Notes: a model not told the origin generated them from the sequence alone. A stretch of DNA of 64,000 nt from Conus ventricosus (GCA_018398815.1 CM031604.1:57824654-57888653), one strand, 5' to 3'; shown: positions 50,207-62,721, numbered from the stretch's first letter. Made by a program: numbers and translations.

Positions 50207-50940
50207 TTCCAAGAACAAGTTTATCTTTAACAATTCAAGCAGTTTATGATTCCGTAAAGATTAGTCTGGAAAAAGGCGTTTTCAGTGATACGAGTCGACT
50301 GGTCCTTTCCGGTTTATCCAGTTTTTAAATGTTTTCTTCTAGAAACTTCCGTCTGTTTGTGGGCATCCAATTAAATCTGTTTTCAACTGCAAGGTGTGTG
50401 GCATATATATATATGCTAATTTCTTTTGACGTTTGTGGTTAGAAGATTTATGGGGAAAATCTTCCGTTTGTCTGGGCCCCATGATAAACGTTTAGGTTTA
50501 CATAAGAAATTTGATGTTTTCATATTTTAAGCCTCCAACCCGGAATCTCTGTACAAACACTTTGCGCTTTTCTTCATTTATTGTAACGGTTTATTTATGT
50601 ATTTATTTATTGATTTATATATCTTCCTCCTCATTAATGAGGAAAAATACAGAGTTTATTTGCTCAAGATTATTTTCTGATGGCCCTATTGACTGGGTAG
50701 TCTACTTAAATGTGAAAGGCTAAAACTAGTAAAAGCTTTCTATAATGATTTTTTTCCCGATAATCTTCAGGTTCCTTCCATTCCACCGACTGTTTACTGT
50801 CTTTGGTGTTCTTTATTTTGTGCCCGATTAATTCCCACTTCGCCAGCTGGTTTATCATTTCGACAGAAAACGCCGAGAAATTTTCATCTGTTACTCACGT
50901 TGAATTTTATGAGTTTCTGTACACCCTAACCCGGCTGGTT
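50207..50940. other. region without recognised genes
   Basis: AT-rich unique sequence with a small (AT)n at 50,404 and TTTAT repeats near 50,600. No feature supported. Confidence 0.55.
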
Positions 50941-50945
50941 CGAGG

Positions 50946-51005
50946 GAGGACAGAACCGGGAACCTTGAATCGAGACAATGCATCATCTACTTGGCCAACC
51001 CGACC
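50946..51005 (-). mobile_element. degenerate tRNA-derived SINE head
   Basis: On the minus strand GGTTGGCCAAGTAGATGATG contains a good A box (TGGCCAAGTAG). About 40 bases later GGTTCTGTCC resembles a B box. The spacing suits a tRNA, but stem pairing is poor. Confidence 0.4.
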
Positions 51006-51029
51006 CGGAGGATGGAAAGATGAGAAATG

Positions 51030-51230
51030 GGAAGAGAAAGAGAAAGGAGAGGAGGAGGGAAAGCAAGAGGAGGGGGAGAAAGAGGAGGAGAAAGAGGCGG
51101 AAGAGAAGCTGGAGGAGGAGGTGGAGGAGGAGGAGAAGGAGGAGGAGAAGGAGGAGGAGAAGGCCGATGAGGGGGAGGAGGAAAGCGATAGATCCAGGAA
51201 GAACTTGGACCACGTGATGTAAGCGGTGGG

Positions 51231-51262
<32 letters not shown>
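51030..51262 (+). repeat. GAG/GGA-rich purine tract and (GA)n
   Basis: Imperfect GAG/GGA trinucleotides (51,030-51,190) give a Glu-rich frame (50,803-51,222) on one phase and Arg-rich or Leu-rich frames on others. (GA)n follows at 51,234-51,262. Without splice sites or a recognisable domain I treat it as repeat. Confidence 0.8.
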
Positions 51263-51272
<10 letters not shown>

Positions 51273-53450
51273 GAGTAACCCAAAGGGAGGGGAAGGGGCG
51301 GGGAGCTCAATTTTTCTTGATTGGAGGGAGACGCCCTTTCCTCATGTTTCCAACCCTTTTCCGTCTTCGTGACAGTACAGGGAGCAGCGAGCCAGGGGCT
51401 TTCATTGCCCCGCCACGCCCGTTCGCACGTGCTGGAGGGGGAAATGGGATGGCGGGGTGCGGGGCGGCGTCGGAGGCTGGGGAGCGAAATCAAAACCGCC
51501 ATGTGAACTGTAGTCGGCTATACTTTACATTCTCTTCAAACAATGGGTAGTTGGGGGAAATGAAAGGGGCGTTACGACAGAATTTACGGGAAACAAAACA
51601 TGGAATACCATATTGTAAGGATATCCAACTCATCATCTCATTTGCATTTTCGTCAACACAGCTGATCCCGGGCCCTCCAACCGTGTACATCTAGTGATCC
51701 TAATGACCACCTATCGAGTGATATTAGATCGTTTGTGTACCTCGATCAAAGCTTCGTGCATTAACGGCAGGGGAGCCTTGACTAGAACAGTTCCCGGCTC
51801 CTAAGGGATTTTCGCTCTCTGCCTTCTCGCCCTCTCTCTCTTCTCTCTCTCTCTCTCTCTCTCTCCTTCTCTCTCTCTCTATCTCTTCTTTCTTTCCTTC
51901 TTGACCTTTCGCTATACCGGACCGCACAAACACTCGTTTTTTTCTTTCTCTGCTCATTTTCGATCTAAACGGTGGCAACGGCCTACTTCGGACTGCACAA
52001 ATTCTTCATTCACAGGTGGTTTTCTCTCAGGTTTTCTGGGCTTCGACTGATGTGTTCTATGAGGTCGGACGTTGTGACGCTCTTACATCGTTGATACGGG
52101 ATTAGTGGTATGCTGGGAGAAAACAATTTGGATGGAGCTACTGCGGCGCATTTGTACGCTACCGTCGTCACACCAACATAAAACTATTTTGTTAGGAAAC
52201 CATAACTATACTTATGGATGTGCACTAGCGGGTGGTCCACCACGTGCCACACACTCACCCACCACACACACACACACACACACACACATGCAGTGGAGAG
52301 GGGGGGGGGGCGTGGACGACAGTCATAATAATAATAATGAAGTCTGCGCCGAGGAGGACCACACACCCCAGGCCAACAAAGGACAGGTCCTCTCTGGGAA
52401 CCCCCCGTGGGCTGCTTTCGCCGCCTCCGAACGTTTTCAGTCTGTCGACCCCCTCAGAATGATTTCCTTGGCACTTTCCCTCCAACATATAAATCTCTCA
52501 CGACCATGGCAGGACAGGGGAGGTAGCGTGGGGATATGGATTGGGACTGTTGGGCGAGGGAGAGCGGAGAGGCGAGGCGTGGAGGCGAGTGGGCTCACGG
52601 GCAAAGCAGTAAATGGAATTATTTTGGTGGCATGGCTCCTTTGCTCATAGCCATTTCAAACGTTAACTAGCAAGCAATCAACCTACAAAATTTATACGCC
52701 TTTCAAACACACACGCGCATGCGCGCACCGCAGCATACACGCGCTCAACACACACACGCACGCACGCGCACGCAGCACGCGCCCGCACGCGCCGGCCCCA
52801 CACACACAACAACACCACACACACTATCCTACACACCACACACACTATCCTAACCTTTACACAAGACGTCAGAGAAGAAAGAGAGCTTCGAGATTTAAGC
52901 TTGTTCCATCTCAAAAAGTGTCGGAAAAGCATAATCGCCGCAGGGTTGGCTTCGTTCCTTCTTTCTAAACGGTCGGGGACTGCCACCATAGTGGAGGCAT
53001 GAGCTTCTTTCGTGTTGCAAAAAGGTCGAGAAGCTCCTTGCGGCAAGACTGAGGTTCGTTCCTGTAGTCAAAAAGGTCGGAAAAAAAAAAGCACCACAGA
53101 CAGTGCGCGTTCGACTTCGTTCAGACTCTTATTCGGATACTTTCCCTGTTTAAAAATCACTTCAATCTTCTATGAAACAAGAAAAACGTTGTCATTACGG
53201 ACTAGAAGTCGGAAGGATTTTTAACATTCTGTTTTTCTTTTTCCAATTCGCACCGACAGTAGCATTCTCTCTCTTGCGCTACTCTCGAACTGGAAGGAGA
53301 GAGCCAAGCGAGCGTCCAATAGGAAACGACCGCAAGTGAGCCGCAATCTGCTGGAAACATTAGCAGCACGTCAAGGTTATCATAATGTGGTCTTGTGTCT
53401 GTGATTGCTTCCTGGTTCGCTCATGCTGGGGGGTGTGAGGGTGTGTGTGG
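51263..53450. other. region without recognised genes
   Basis: Contains (CT)n at 51,837-51,880, (CA)n at 52,263-52,288, and CA/GC-rich sequence at 52,705-52,850. A 181-codon plus-strand frame (52,105-52,650) spans one of these repeats and matches no family known to me. No gene is called. Confidence 0.55.
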
Positions 53451-53468
53451 GTGTGTGTGTCTGTGGGT

Positions 53469-53490
53469 GGGGGGGGGGGGGGGGGGGGTA
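53469..53490 (+). repeat. poly-G tract
   Basis: About 20 consecutive G residues next to a (GT)n-like stretch. A poly-C run lies 290 bp further on (53,756-53,780). Confidence 0.9.
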
Positions 53491-54165
53491 GGGGCGTTGG
53501 GCCGGGTGCGCGAAGTAGGAGACTGAACGAACCCTGCCCGTCTACCATCACCATCTCTCTCTTTTTGACTCCGTTGTCTCCACTTCTCTCTCTTTCTCTG
53601 TGTCTCGCCCTCCTACCGTGGGTGTGTGTAATCCTCACCTGCCCTTCCCAACCGCAACGACGTGGCGATGATTGCGCTCGACGAGCTTGGCGTTATTTAA
53701 CGGTGTCACTAGTTGGTTGCACTCTTCTCTCTCTTCTACTCTCTCTCCCTCCGCCCCCCCCTCCCCCCCCCCCCCCCCCTTCCCCCCACCCCCCTCTCTT
53801 CTCTCTCTTCTCTCTCTCTCGCCTCTCTCTTCTTTAAAGATAAACAAAACAAACTAACTTTCAATCCTCAGAGGTTACGATGGAAGGTTGAGGAAGGATG
53901 TAGTATGCACCCTTATTTTGTCTTGTTTCCATGTTTCAGACGTAAGCTTGCATCCCTCCTCTCTCTCACACACACACACGCATCTAAGAGAGAGAGAGAG
54001 AGAGAGACGAGAGAGAGAGGACCGACAGACAGCACACAAGACAGACAAACAGACGAACGAGAAAGACGCACAGTGAGAGAACGATGAAGGGGCCCACAAA
54101 CCAACAGACGGGACACGTACCCTTAGAGAACACATAGAGCGGGGGAAAGCATTCCTTAATCCCTT

Positions 54166-54199
54166 TCTCTCTCTCTCTCTCTCTCGTCTCTCTCTCTCT

Positions 54200-54230
<31 letters not shown>

Positions 54231-54252
54231 CTCCTCTCTCTCTCTCTCTCCC
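54166..54252 (+). repeat. imperfect (CT)n tract
   Basis: Interrupted CT units over about 85 bp, opposite in strand sense to the (GA)n at 53,988-54,018. Confidence 0.92.
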
Positions 54253-54385
54253 TCACTCCCTCGTTCCTCCACTCCGCTTTCTCTCCGCTCCTTCCTTCTC
54301 TGTTTCTTCTGCGGTGCGCCAGGCAGGGGACGACCCAGAGGCAGCCTTCGGGGCGCCTAGTGCCGATGAAGAATGGAAGGCGCGT

Positions 54386-54415
54386 GGGGGGGGGGGGGGG
54401 GGGGGGGGGGGGGGG
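54386..54415 (+). repeat. poly-G tract, 30 G
   Basis: Thirty consecutive G residues. Confidence 0.95.
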
Positions 54416-54583
54416 CGTCCCGGGAAGGGAAGGGGAAAGGTGAGGCGAGGGTAAAACATGGGAATGGAGGGGGTTTCACATGGTTCCCAAGGGAGCACAA
54501 TTTAACCGAGCAGTCCATATACACATACACATTTCTTCTTTGGCACTCCCCCCCCCCCTTTCTGTAATTCTGGTGTGGGGTGT

Positions 54584-54593
54584 GTGTGAGAGT

Positions 54594-54628
<35 letters not shown>

Positions 54629-55292
54629 ATGTTGTGTGTGGGATGCCGAGCCAATTAAGGCTCTATTTCGGCGCCCGCATACAATTCCGCATGCATGCAT
54701 GGGTCTCTATGTCTGTCTGTCTGTCTCTCTTCTCTCTCTTCTTTGGTCACACACAGTATAGGAATACAAAATACGCATACATAAGAAAACTTACACCATT
54801 ATGAAGAAAAGAGAGTGCGTGCACGCTTAAGCTTGTGTCTCTCCTTACTTCTTTCACTGTTTTGTCTGTTCGTCAAGTTACCCTTACCCTCACCCCTTTC
54901 CTCACCTCGCCGCCATACTCTTTTCCTGTCATTAAAGAATAAATACAATGCGAAGGAACAAACAAAACGATGGAAACGACCGCACAAAAGACAAGCCGTA
55001 AACAGAAACGCAATACAAGACCCAATTCATTCTTCAGGACTGGGTTCGCTTCTTATTTAGTGAATCCAGGTTCGAAACAAAATCCAACCGCGACGTATGG
55101 TTTTCCTTTCGCTCTCTATTTGAGAGAGAGAGAGAGAGAGCGAGAAAGAGGGAGAGAGCGCGCACCAGACATGACGACACGAGCCAGACCGGACAGGACA
55201 CAGAGACGGCAGAGGACCGACAGGACAGACACACGGGCGCGGCACGCTTCGCGCCCGCACCACCCGCGTGTGTGTGTTGTGTGTGTGTGTGT

Positions 55293-55332
<40 letters not shown>

Positions 55333-55500
55333 CGTGTGCGCACGCGTGTGTTACCGTGTTACGTATATGCGCGCGACACTCTGTGTGATGTGTGTGAGTG
55401 TGTGTGTTGTGTGTGATGTGTGTGTGTGTGTGTGTCACCATGTGTGTGTGCGTGGGTGGTGCGGTGCACGCGTGCGGGTATGCATATGTATGTGATATGT
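54584..55500 (+). repeat. (GT)n tracts and GA/GT-rich sequence
   Basis: (GT)n at 54,599-54,628, (GA)n at about 55,122-55,140 and a long GT-rich block at 55,266-55,500 with GCGCGC interruptions. Confidence 0.9.
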
Positions 55501-55899
55501 GTGAAGTGAATGTGTATATATTCTGTGTGTCTGTGTACGAATGTGTGCGTACCGCTTTGCGTTTTGGTGGGGGAGTGGCGGAGGAAGCCGGTGTTGGTGA
55601 AAAAGTATGAGGGGGAGGTGGCTAGAGTGGCTGTGGAGGCTGGGGGTAGGAGTGGGTGTGTGTGAGAGTGCGCGGGAACGGGGTAGTAAAGGGGAAGATG
55701 GGGGGGGGTGGGGGGGGGGGGGGAAGCGGGGACAGACGTTCAATGACCCGGCTCCAGAGGCATTGCTTCATCCCGTGTATTCTACATACAAACATCCACA
55801 TCGGTTCTGGAACAGCCTGGCGCCTGCTAGAAAGCGCCATCACGTTAAGCCCGCCGACTAGTCCTAATGTTCTTAGCTTGGACAGCCCCTGGTGAAACG

Positions 55900-56430
55900 T
55901 AGGGAGAGAGGGAAAAAGAGAGCGAGAGAGGAGAGAGGAGAGATGCGAGAGGAGAGAGCGAGCGAGGGAGAGAGAGGGAGAGGGAACAAGACGGATCATA
56001 TGAACAACATGTGTCTGTCGAGTAACTTACCGCCGCGCGAGCGGGAGAGAGAGAGAGAGAGAGAGAGAGAGCGGAGGGAGAGCCCAGCGAAAGGGGGAGG
56101 GGAAGGCGGAATCATTATGACACAAACATGCGTCTGTCGAGTTACCAAAGACTACCACGAATGGAAAAAAATGTCCCTAAAACAGCTGTCGCTATGCGGC
56201 GTCCAACTCCCCACCATTCCAGTCGAGATACTCAAGCAGAAGAGAGAGGAGAGCGAGAAGAGGGAGAGGAGAGAGAGAGAGGGGGGATCATATGAACACT
56301 ATGCGATAAATGTCGAATTATCTAAAAGCAGTGCGAGAGAGAGAGAGAGCGAGAGAGAGAGAGGAGGACAGAGAAGAGAGAGCGAGAAGAGAGAGAAACA
56401 GACAGACAGAGAGCCCAGAAGAGAAGGAGG
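55900..56430 (+). repeat. imperfect (GA)n region with repeated unit
   Basis: GA-rich sequence in which a longer unit recurs: (GA)n, then GGNGGGATCATATGAACA-like or ATCATTATGACACAAACATG words, then TGTCGAGTTA/TGTCGAATTA. It appears near 55,990, 56,115 and 56,285, and again in weaker form near 56,440 and 56,595, so a degenerate higher-order tandem repeat of about 150 bp is likely. Confidence 0.6.
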
Positions 56431-56488
56431 AGGGTAGGTAGAATCACATGCACCACTATAGGCGACCTCTGTCAGATTTCTTCAAAAG

Positions 56489-56490
<2 letters not shown>

Positions 56491-56563
<73 letters not shown>

Positions 56564-56565
56564 AG
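56491..56565 (+). repeat. compound (GT)n(GA)n
   Basis: (GT)n 56,491-56,537 followed by (GA)n to about 56,555. Confidence 0.93.
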
Positions 56566-57045
56566 AGAGCGAGAGGAGAGGAGGGCAGGCCGAATATATG
56601 AATACTACGCGCATGAAGCGTTATCTACAGAGAAAGAGAAGGAGCGAGGGGGGGGGGGGGGAGGGGGGCAGGAGAGACAGACAGAGAGACACCAACACAG
56701 ACCGCAGACAGTCAAGACCGACCGAAGACAGGCACAGATACCGGCGCCCTCGCAAGAGCTCACACACTGCAGAGCATTCCAGAGTATGAAGGGGGGGGAT
56801 GGAGGAAAGGCGCCCAGCATACATCTTGTTGTATGATCTTTGGTCTCACTGTCTGTAGTGTCTGGCAATTGTTTGGGTCGGCGGACTGCGTTATAGTGGT
56901 GCCCTCCTCCCTCCTCCTTCCTCCCCCTCAACCCCCCCTCCCCTCCCCCATCTCCATTTCCTCCTTCACCCGTCTCTCTCTCCTCCCTCTCTCTTGTGCG
57001 ATGTTCTAATGTAAGTAATTGGTGCCAATTCCCACAGAATCGTTA

Positions 57046-57046
<1 letters not shown>

Positions 57047-57116
<70 letters not shown>

Positions 57117-57141
57117 ACCCCCCCCCCCCCCCCCCCCCCCC
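57047..57141 (+). repeat. 95-nt poly-C tract
   Basis: Seventy C residues (57,047-57,116), one A, then 24 C. This is the longest homopolymer in the window and gives poly-Pro/poly-Gly frames on the two strands. Confidence 0.97.
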
Positions 57142-57347
57142 GAGTCGGTCTGTGCCTCTTTAACTGGGCAAAATCGGGCGCTACGAGAGTCTAATGTGTT
57201 TATGTATAAATGTTCCACGCTTTCCTGTTTAAATCTCCCATGTCTTTCAACTGGAAGATACCAAACTTCCCCTCGCCCTCTCTCTTACTATCTCTTCATG
57301 ATGGAATGAAAGTTGTTCTCTTCCCCCCCTCCCCTTTTCTATCTTTC

Positions 57348-57352
<5 letters not shown>

Positions 57353-57393
<41 letters not shown>

Positions 57394-57495
57394 GTGTGTG
57401 TGTGGTTGTTCGTGCGTGTGTGTGCGTGTGTGTGTGGGGAGGGGGGGTGGTGCGAAGTGCGTGTGTGTGTGTGTGGCTAGTGTGGGTGTGTGTGA

Positions 57496-57541
<46 letters not shown>

Positions 57542-57640
57542 GAGTGCGTGGCTGTGTGTGTGCGTGTGCGTGTGTGCAGTGTGGTGTGTGTGTGAGCGTG
57601 TGTGTGTGGTGTGTGTGTTGTGTGTGTGTGTGTGTGTGTC
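57353..57640 (+). repeat. long imperfect (GT)n block
   Basis: About 290 bp dominated by GT with GC, GA and G-run interruptions. Confidence 0.95.
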
Positions 57641-57946
57641 CCATGTGACGGCGATGGGGACCACGAGGGGGAAGGGGAAAAAATGGGGGGAGGGAAGAGG
57701 TGGGGGGACGAGAGGGCTTAGAGGGGTAACGTTCCGCCGATTATCGTTTTTTTCTTGACGGGGCCGCCTACACTTGCCCGAACTACTACCGTTTCATCCT
57801 ACACGCAACAATCGGCCGACCATACACCGTTCGTCTGCGTGGATGGGCTATTTGCCTTATTCAGAGCACTCAGGCCCACACAAATACAGACCAAAAGCGC
57901 CAGTGCGGCGTGCGTACGTACGTACGTGCGGTCCTGCATGTGTGTG

Positions 57947-57950
57947 TGTG

Positions 57951-58012
<62 letters not shown>

Positions 58013-58065
58013 GGCTGTGTGTGTGTCCATGTCACAGAGCGAGAGAGAGAGAGAGAGAGAGAGAG
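57947..58065 (+). repeat. (GT)n(GTGC)n and (GA)n
   Basis: (GT)n passes into about nine GTGC/GCGT units (57,976-58,011); (GA)n follows at 58,040-58,064. Confidence 0.93.
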
Positions 58066-58554
58066 TTAGTAGTATCCCTGTCTTGCACGTGACTTCTTGT
58101 TAATTAATACATCTTTGTGCGGCAGTTTGGCGTCCCTAACCACCACATTCCCCCCCCCCCTCCCTCCCTCCCACCCCGCCTTCCTCACCCCACCCCAAAC
58201 CCGTCCCTCTCTTCCTTCCCTTCAACATCACGACGGGGACAGTCGAGGTCAGTTTGTGTTATAAATATATCTTCCAGGTTTACTTCCGGGTGCAGCTACT
58301 TAAAATGGGTCGTCAATAACTGGCCCCCGCGCCCTCTCTCGCCCCGGTGGCTCGCGCACTACTTAGACTTGCATACAAAGCAATCGCAAGAACACACTCG
58401 TCCGGCGTGCGGTCCGGTTGTCGTTCTGCCCCGTATTGATCAAGTCTATTTGTTGCGCAGTCGAGCAAGCAAACACTTTCCCCTCTTCCCAACCTCCCTT
58501 CCTCTCCTCCCCCCATTCGTCTCAATCCTCCTAACCCATCCCAACAACCATCTT

Positions 58555-58608
<54 letters not shown>

Positions 58609-60597
58609 CTCTCTCTTCAGGGGACGCAGTTAGGATCGAATCTTGTCATAAATTCTCCGTATGTTGGCAAATCACTCTATAACTCGTTGCTTTTTCTTTT
58701 CTTTTTTTCTTTTTTCTTTTTTTTTTGTCCTTTATGCGGTTACTATCAGGTCAAACCAATGTGAATCCTCTGGAGCAGAATTTCGGCATGCTCCTTCCGC
58801 AAGTGAATCCTCCCTTGTTAACCTCCCCCTCCCTCCTGACTACTCCCGCCTGCTTGAATACCCCAAAACCAACTTCGATGGCCGTAGGAAACTTGTGGAC
58901 CGTTGTCCTTTGTTTTGAACCTGAAAGTTAATGAACGGAAGTGTCCCACAAATACCAACCAAAAACGGGGGTGTGGGGGGTGTGTGTGTGTGAAAAAGGA
59001 CAGCGTTGTCTACGGAAGGGCAAAGCGCAAGTTTTAGTCCTCCTCCGCGCCCTCAACCCCCCCCCCCCCTTCACCCCCCACCCCCCTTTCTCATGAACTC
59101 ACCAACCCCTTCTTCTCACTGCTATGTCGCCGTGGAACGTTTCAACATACAATTTGAGATCAAACTGTTTGATGTCCCTGCGTCTACGTCTGATACATTA
59201 TGTGTTCGTCTTTCTCTCTGTGTGTGTGTGGCGCGCGCGCGCGTGGATACGACCATGCGGAGAGAGACAGAGCAACAGATGAGGGCGCGGGGATGGGAAG
59301 GGGGGGAGAGGTGGTGTCAGAAATGGTAACAATATCAGATTTTTGTATCCGCAACCAGGCCGACCATCATCGCATAACTCTCACATATCTTGCGGCGATG
59401 GCAAGGCGAGCTATCGTCCAGATCGCGGACAACAGGTGTGCCATCCCCCCCCCTTACCCCATCGCCACTTCTCCCCCTCCCCCCCCCCCACCATTGCCAT
59501 TCCTCCCCCTCCTCTCCCCCTAAAAAAAGAAGAAAAAAAATAAATCAACACATGCGCGTATCCTAACCCGTTGAAATAAATCGATACGGAACATGTACCC
59601 AGTCTGAGTACGCAAATGAAAGCAGAATCTCAATCCCATAATAATGTACAAACCAAAGCCGTATATTACTGTCCCTTGCCCTTTCTCTCCCTCCTCCCCC
59701 CCCCCCTCCCCCCCGCACCTCCCCCCTCCACACACACAAAACCTACCTGATAAAAACCCTCCCCGCGTGCGATGCTATCGAGGGCAAAACACCATTTAGA
59801 TTGAGTAATTTATATCTCGCCATGTTGTTCAACCGGATCCTCCTAAACAAAGCCACTTCATTTCCTTCTATCGGTTGAAGCACATCAGCAACAGATGTAA
59901 TCTATCGGCCCGGCTCGCTGCTCCTCCCACCTGCTGCTCCTGCCCTCCCTCTCTCCCTCCCTACCTCCGCCCTAAACAAAAAAAAACCCATCTAATCATC
60001 ATCATCATCCTCTGTCCTGCCTCTTCCTCCGTCAACCCCTTGCCCGCATGTCCTACTCAGCTTGGTTGGTGGGTGCTCTACGGGCCTGGTGGCCCCCAGG
60101 GTTATCGCCCCTTTTCATCTTCGACGACAACAGGTGCGCATTTTCAGCCCCCCCCCCCCCCCCCCCCCACCCCCCACCCCGTCCTTTCGTTTGTTTGGTT
60201 TTATTTTTTAATGGATGTGCGTATCGCTAACCCTCTTCATTTCTTTATCTTGACACATATTTCATCATACATCTGACTTTTTTTTTCACCCTCGAAATCA
60301 CAGCTTTAATATCATGTAAGCTAAGCCCGTCCACCCCTACCCGTCCCATCCCACCCCTACCATTTCCCCATCCCCCAACCTCCGCCCCTCTCCCTCTCAC
60401 CTGCATCTCTCCCCTCTCTTTCACCCCTTCCCCCACAATCAAAACAGAGCGGGAAAAAAAGGATACTGTGGATTGGGAGGGGGGGAAGGGGGGCACTCCA
60501 GACTTCGCTTACGTCCCAGTCCCCCGAGGGAGGCTGGAGTTGGCATGGATGTTCACTCTCATCAGAACTTGTCTCATTTTCTCTCTCTCTTTCTCTT

Positions 60598-60600
<3 letters not shown>
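58066..60600. other. region without recognised genes
   Basis: C-rich intronic or intergenic sequence with (CT)n (58,559-58,617), T-rich (58,690-58,730) and C-run patches (59,057-59,070; 60,149-60,168). A 215-codon frame at 58,117-58,764 runs through the CT and T tracts and shows no known domain. Confidence 0.55.
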
Positions 60601-60605
<5 letters not shown>

Positions 60606-60640
<35 letters not shown>

Positions 60641-60760
60641 CCCAAAAACTGTGTCTCTCTCTCTTTCCCCACCCACCTCTTTGTCTCTCAAGCAGGGATC
60701 GAACCTCCTCAACCCTTGCATCAAGAGAACAAAGCTTTTATCCCACCATTCGTTATGTCC
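60606..60760 (-). mobile_element. tRNA-derived SINE head next to (CT)n
   Basis: On the minus strand GGTGGGATAAAAGCTTTGTT (A-box side) is followed by GAGGAGGTTCGATCCCTGC, which holds a perfect B box GGTTCGATCCC at 60,695-60,705. The arrangement resembles the head of a tRNA-derived SINE. The T-stem has a mismatch, so a functional tRNA gene is unlikely. A (GA)n tract (CT on plus, 60,606-60,635) follows it. Confidence 0.5.
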
Positions 60761-61149
60761 CCTGTTTTCACTGAATCCGGAAAACAGTCGACGAAGCTGG
60801 CTTTTTTTTTTTTTTTATACATCGTCTCACAGACATGATTTATTTTCCATGCTTATGCTTATTTTATGTGTCAGTTAAAAAAATAAAATAAAACACACAA
60901 AAAACGATCAACCGTCAGACTTCGGAAAATAGCATACAAACAATTAGTCGTTATTCTTTAAAAAAAAACAACAACACAACAACAAACAAACAAACAAAAA
61001 CCGTCGACCTGCAAATTCGAGTGTTTTGGGAAAGTTATAGTGAGCATCAGCTCAGACACCTTCAAATTCGACCACACGCAAGTGCTGACCCCTCAAACCA
61101 CCCTGTGTAACTGGACTGTGATTCACCCAAACACTTTTCCCCTTTTCCA

Positions 61150-61372
61150 GTCATCGTGCGGACTGACAGACAGACAGACAGACTGACAGACAGACGACAG
61201 ACTGACTGACAGACAAACGACAGAGACACTCGGACAGGACGACAGCATACCCTGCTCCAGAGAGCCATGCCTGTGCGCACAATGATAATAATACTTCATC
61301 AAAAAATATTAACACACACTCACACACATACACGCACGCGCGCGCGCGCGCCCACGCACACACACACTAACG
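61150..61372 (+). repeat. (CAGA)n and CA/GC-rich repeats
   Basis: CAGA/CTGA units at 61,165-61,215 and CA/CG dinucleotide sequence at 61,312-61,372. Confidence 0.85.
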
Positions 61373-61788
61373 CACACCTGTTGATAATAAGGTCCATGAC
61401 TGTCCAAGCGTCTTTTACAATACAACCCCCTCTATGGTCTTCGCTGTCGACTTGGGACCATTTGTTATAGTATCCACGCCGAAGCCAAACTCATTAAACT
61501 CCTCCGCTGAGCTCTATAGCTCGCCGAACACCCTCCCCACTCCTCTTTCCCGCTCTCCTCCCCCCCCTCCCCGCCCCCTCTCTCTCTCCCTCCCTAATAG
61601 CATGGGCTCAGATCCTGTTTTTCAGTCACTTACAGTAAGGATTCGGTCCCCGCTGCCGCATCCTTCATCCAACACACAGCAGCGGACGAGCAGAGAGCGA
61701 AGGTCGTGGCTTACGTCCCCTTATCAGGGCTCTCCAGACATGGGAGTCAAGTTGATGTCGCCCTCGATCTCTCAACTGCATTTCCGTT

Positions 61789-61789
<1 letters not shown>

Positions 61790-61824
<35 letters not shown>

Positions 61825-61990
61825 GCCGGTGTGTGTGTGTGTGTGTGTGTGTGCGTGTGTGTGTGCGTGTGTGTCCGTGGCGATCAGTTCTCTCTCTCTC
61901 TCTCTCTCTCTCTCCTGCGGGGGAGGGGGGGGGGGGGGGTGACCGGGACGATCAGTCTGTCTCAGAGAGAAAGAGAGAGAGAGAGAGAGA
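61790..61990 (+). repeat. (CT)n, (GT)n, (CT)n, poly-G, (GA)n cluster
   Basis: Successive CT (to 61,824), GT (61,828-61,874), CT (61,889-61,914), G-run (61,926-61,939) and GA (61,968-61,990) tracts. Confidence 0.93.
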
Positions 61991-62210
61991 ATCAGTGATG
62001 TATCGGTCGCACTGTGCGTCAGACCGTCGGTTGCCCCAGTTATTAGTTACATACATAACTAGCCTGCCACTCTCTCAACGTTAAGTCGTGCAACTGCGAC
62101 ATGCGAGCCATCTTAAGTGTCGCGTCGTTTCCGCGAATCAACGAAGCGAAAACATTGCGGGGTTAGGGAAACGCGTCCCTTCTGCTTCCCTCGGTCCATC
62201 CCAAGCTCCC

Positions 62211-62216
<6 letters not shown>

Positions 62217-62242
<26 letters not shown>

Positions 62243-62277
62243 GTCTCTGTCTCTGCCTCTCTCCTGCGTGCGCGAGG

Positions 62278-62322
<45 letters not shown>

Positions 62323-62335
62323 CGTGTATGCGCGC

Positions 62336-62372
<37 letters not shown>

Positions 62373-62424
62373 AAGAGAGAGTGAGGTAGAGGAGGAGAGG
62401 ACAGTGTGTGTGTGTGGGTGTGGG

Positions 62425-62465
<41 letters not shown>

Positions 62466-62480
62466 AAGAGAGAGAGAGAA
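62217..62480 (+). repeat. (CTGT)n, (GT)n and (GA)n cluster
   Basis: CTGT units (62,213-62,255), (GT)n (62,279-62,318), then two GA tracts (62,337-62,380 and 62,428-62,480). Confidence 0.93.
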
Positions 62481-62721
62481 AGAGTGGCTCTTGCAAACAA
62501 TACTTCTATGTCTCTGTCTTTCTGTCGCTGTCTCTAACTCTCCGTATGTCTGTCTGTCTCTTTCTCTCTGTGCGTACGTGTGTGTGCATGTGCGTTTGGG
62601 TATCCGTGTATGTAGCCTGTGTCTGTGTGCGTGCGTGCGTGTCTGTGTGTGCATATTTGTGTGTTGAGGAGGGGTGTGTGTGTGGAGGGAGGGAGAAGTA
62701 TTTAATCCGTACACACATCTG

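Noticed and set aside
50803..51222. Glu-rich 139-codon frame resembling an acidic protein
   Set aside because: The acidic part is a GAG/GGA purine repeat that is open in several frames and on both strands; no supporting exon signals.
52105..52650. 181-codon plus-strand frame
   Set aside because: Crosses a (CA)n tract and an ATA repeat and contains no family motif that I recognise.
58117..58764. 215-codon plus-strand frame
   Set aside because: Runs through C-rich, (CT)n and T-rich tracts; composition explains the lack of stops.
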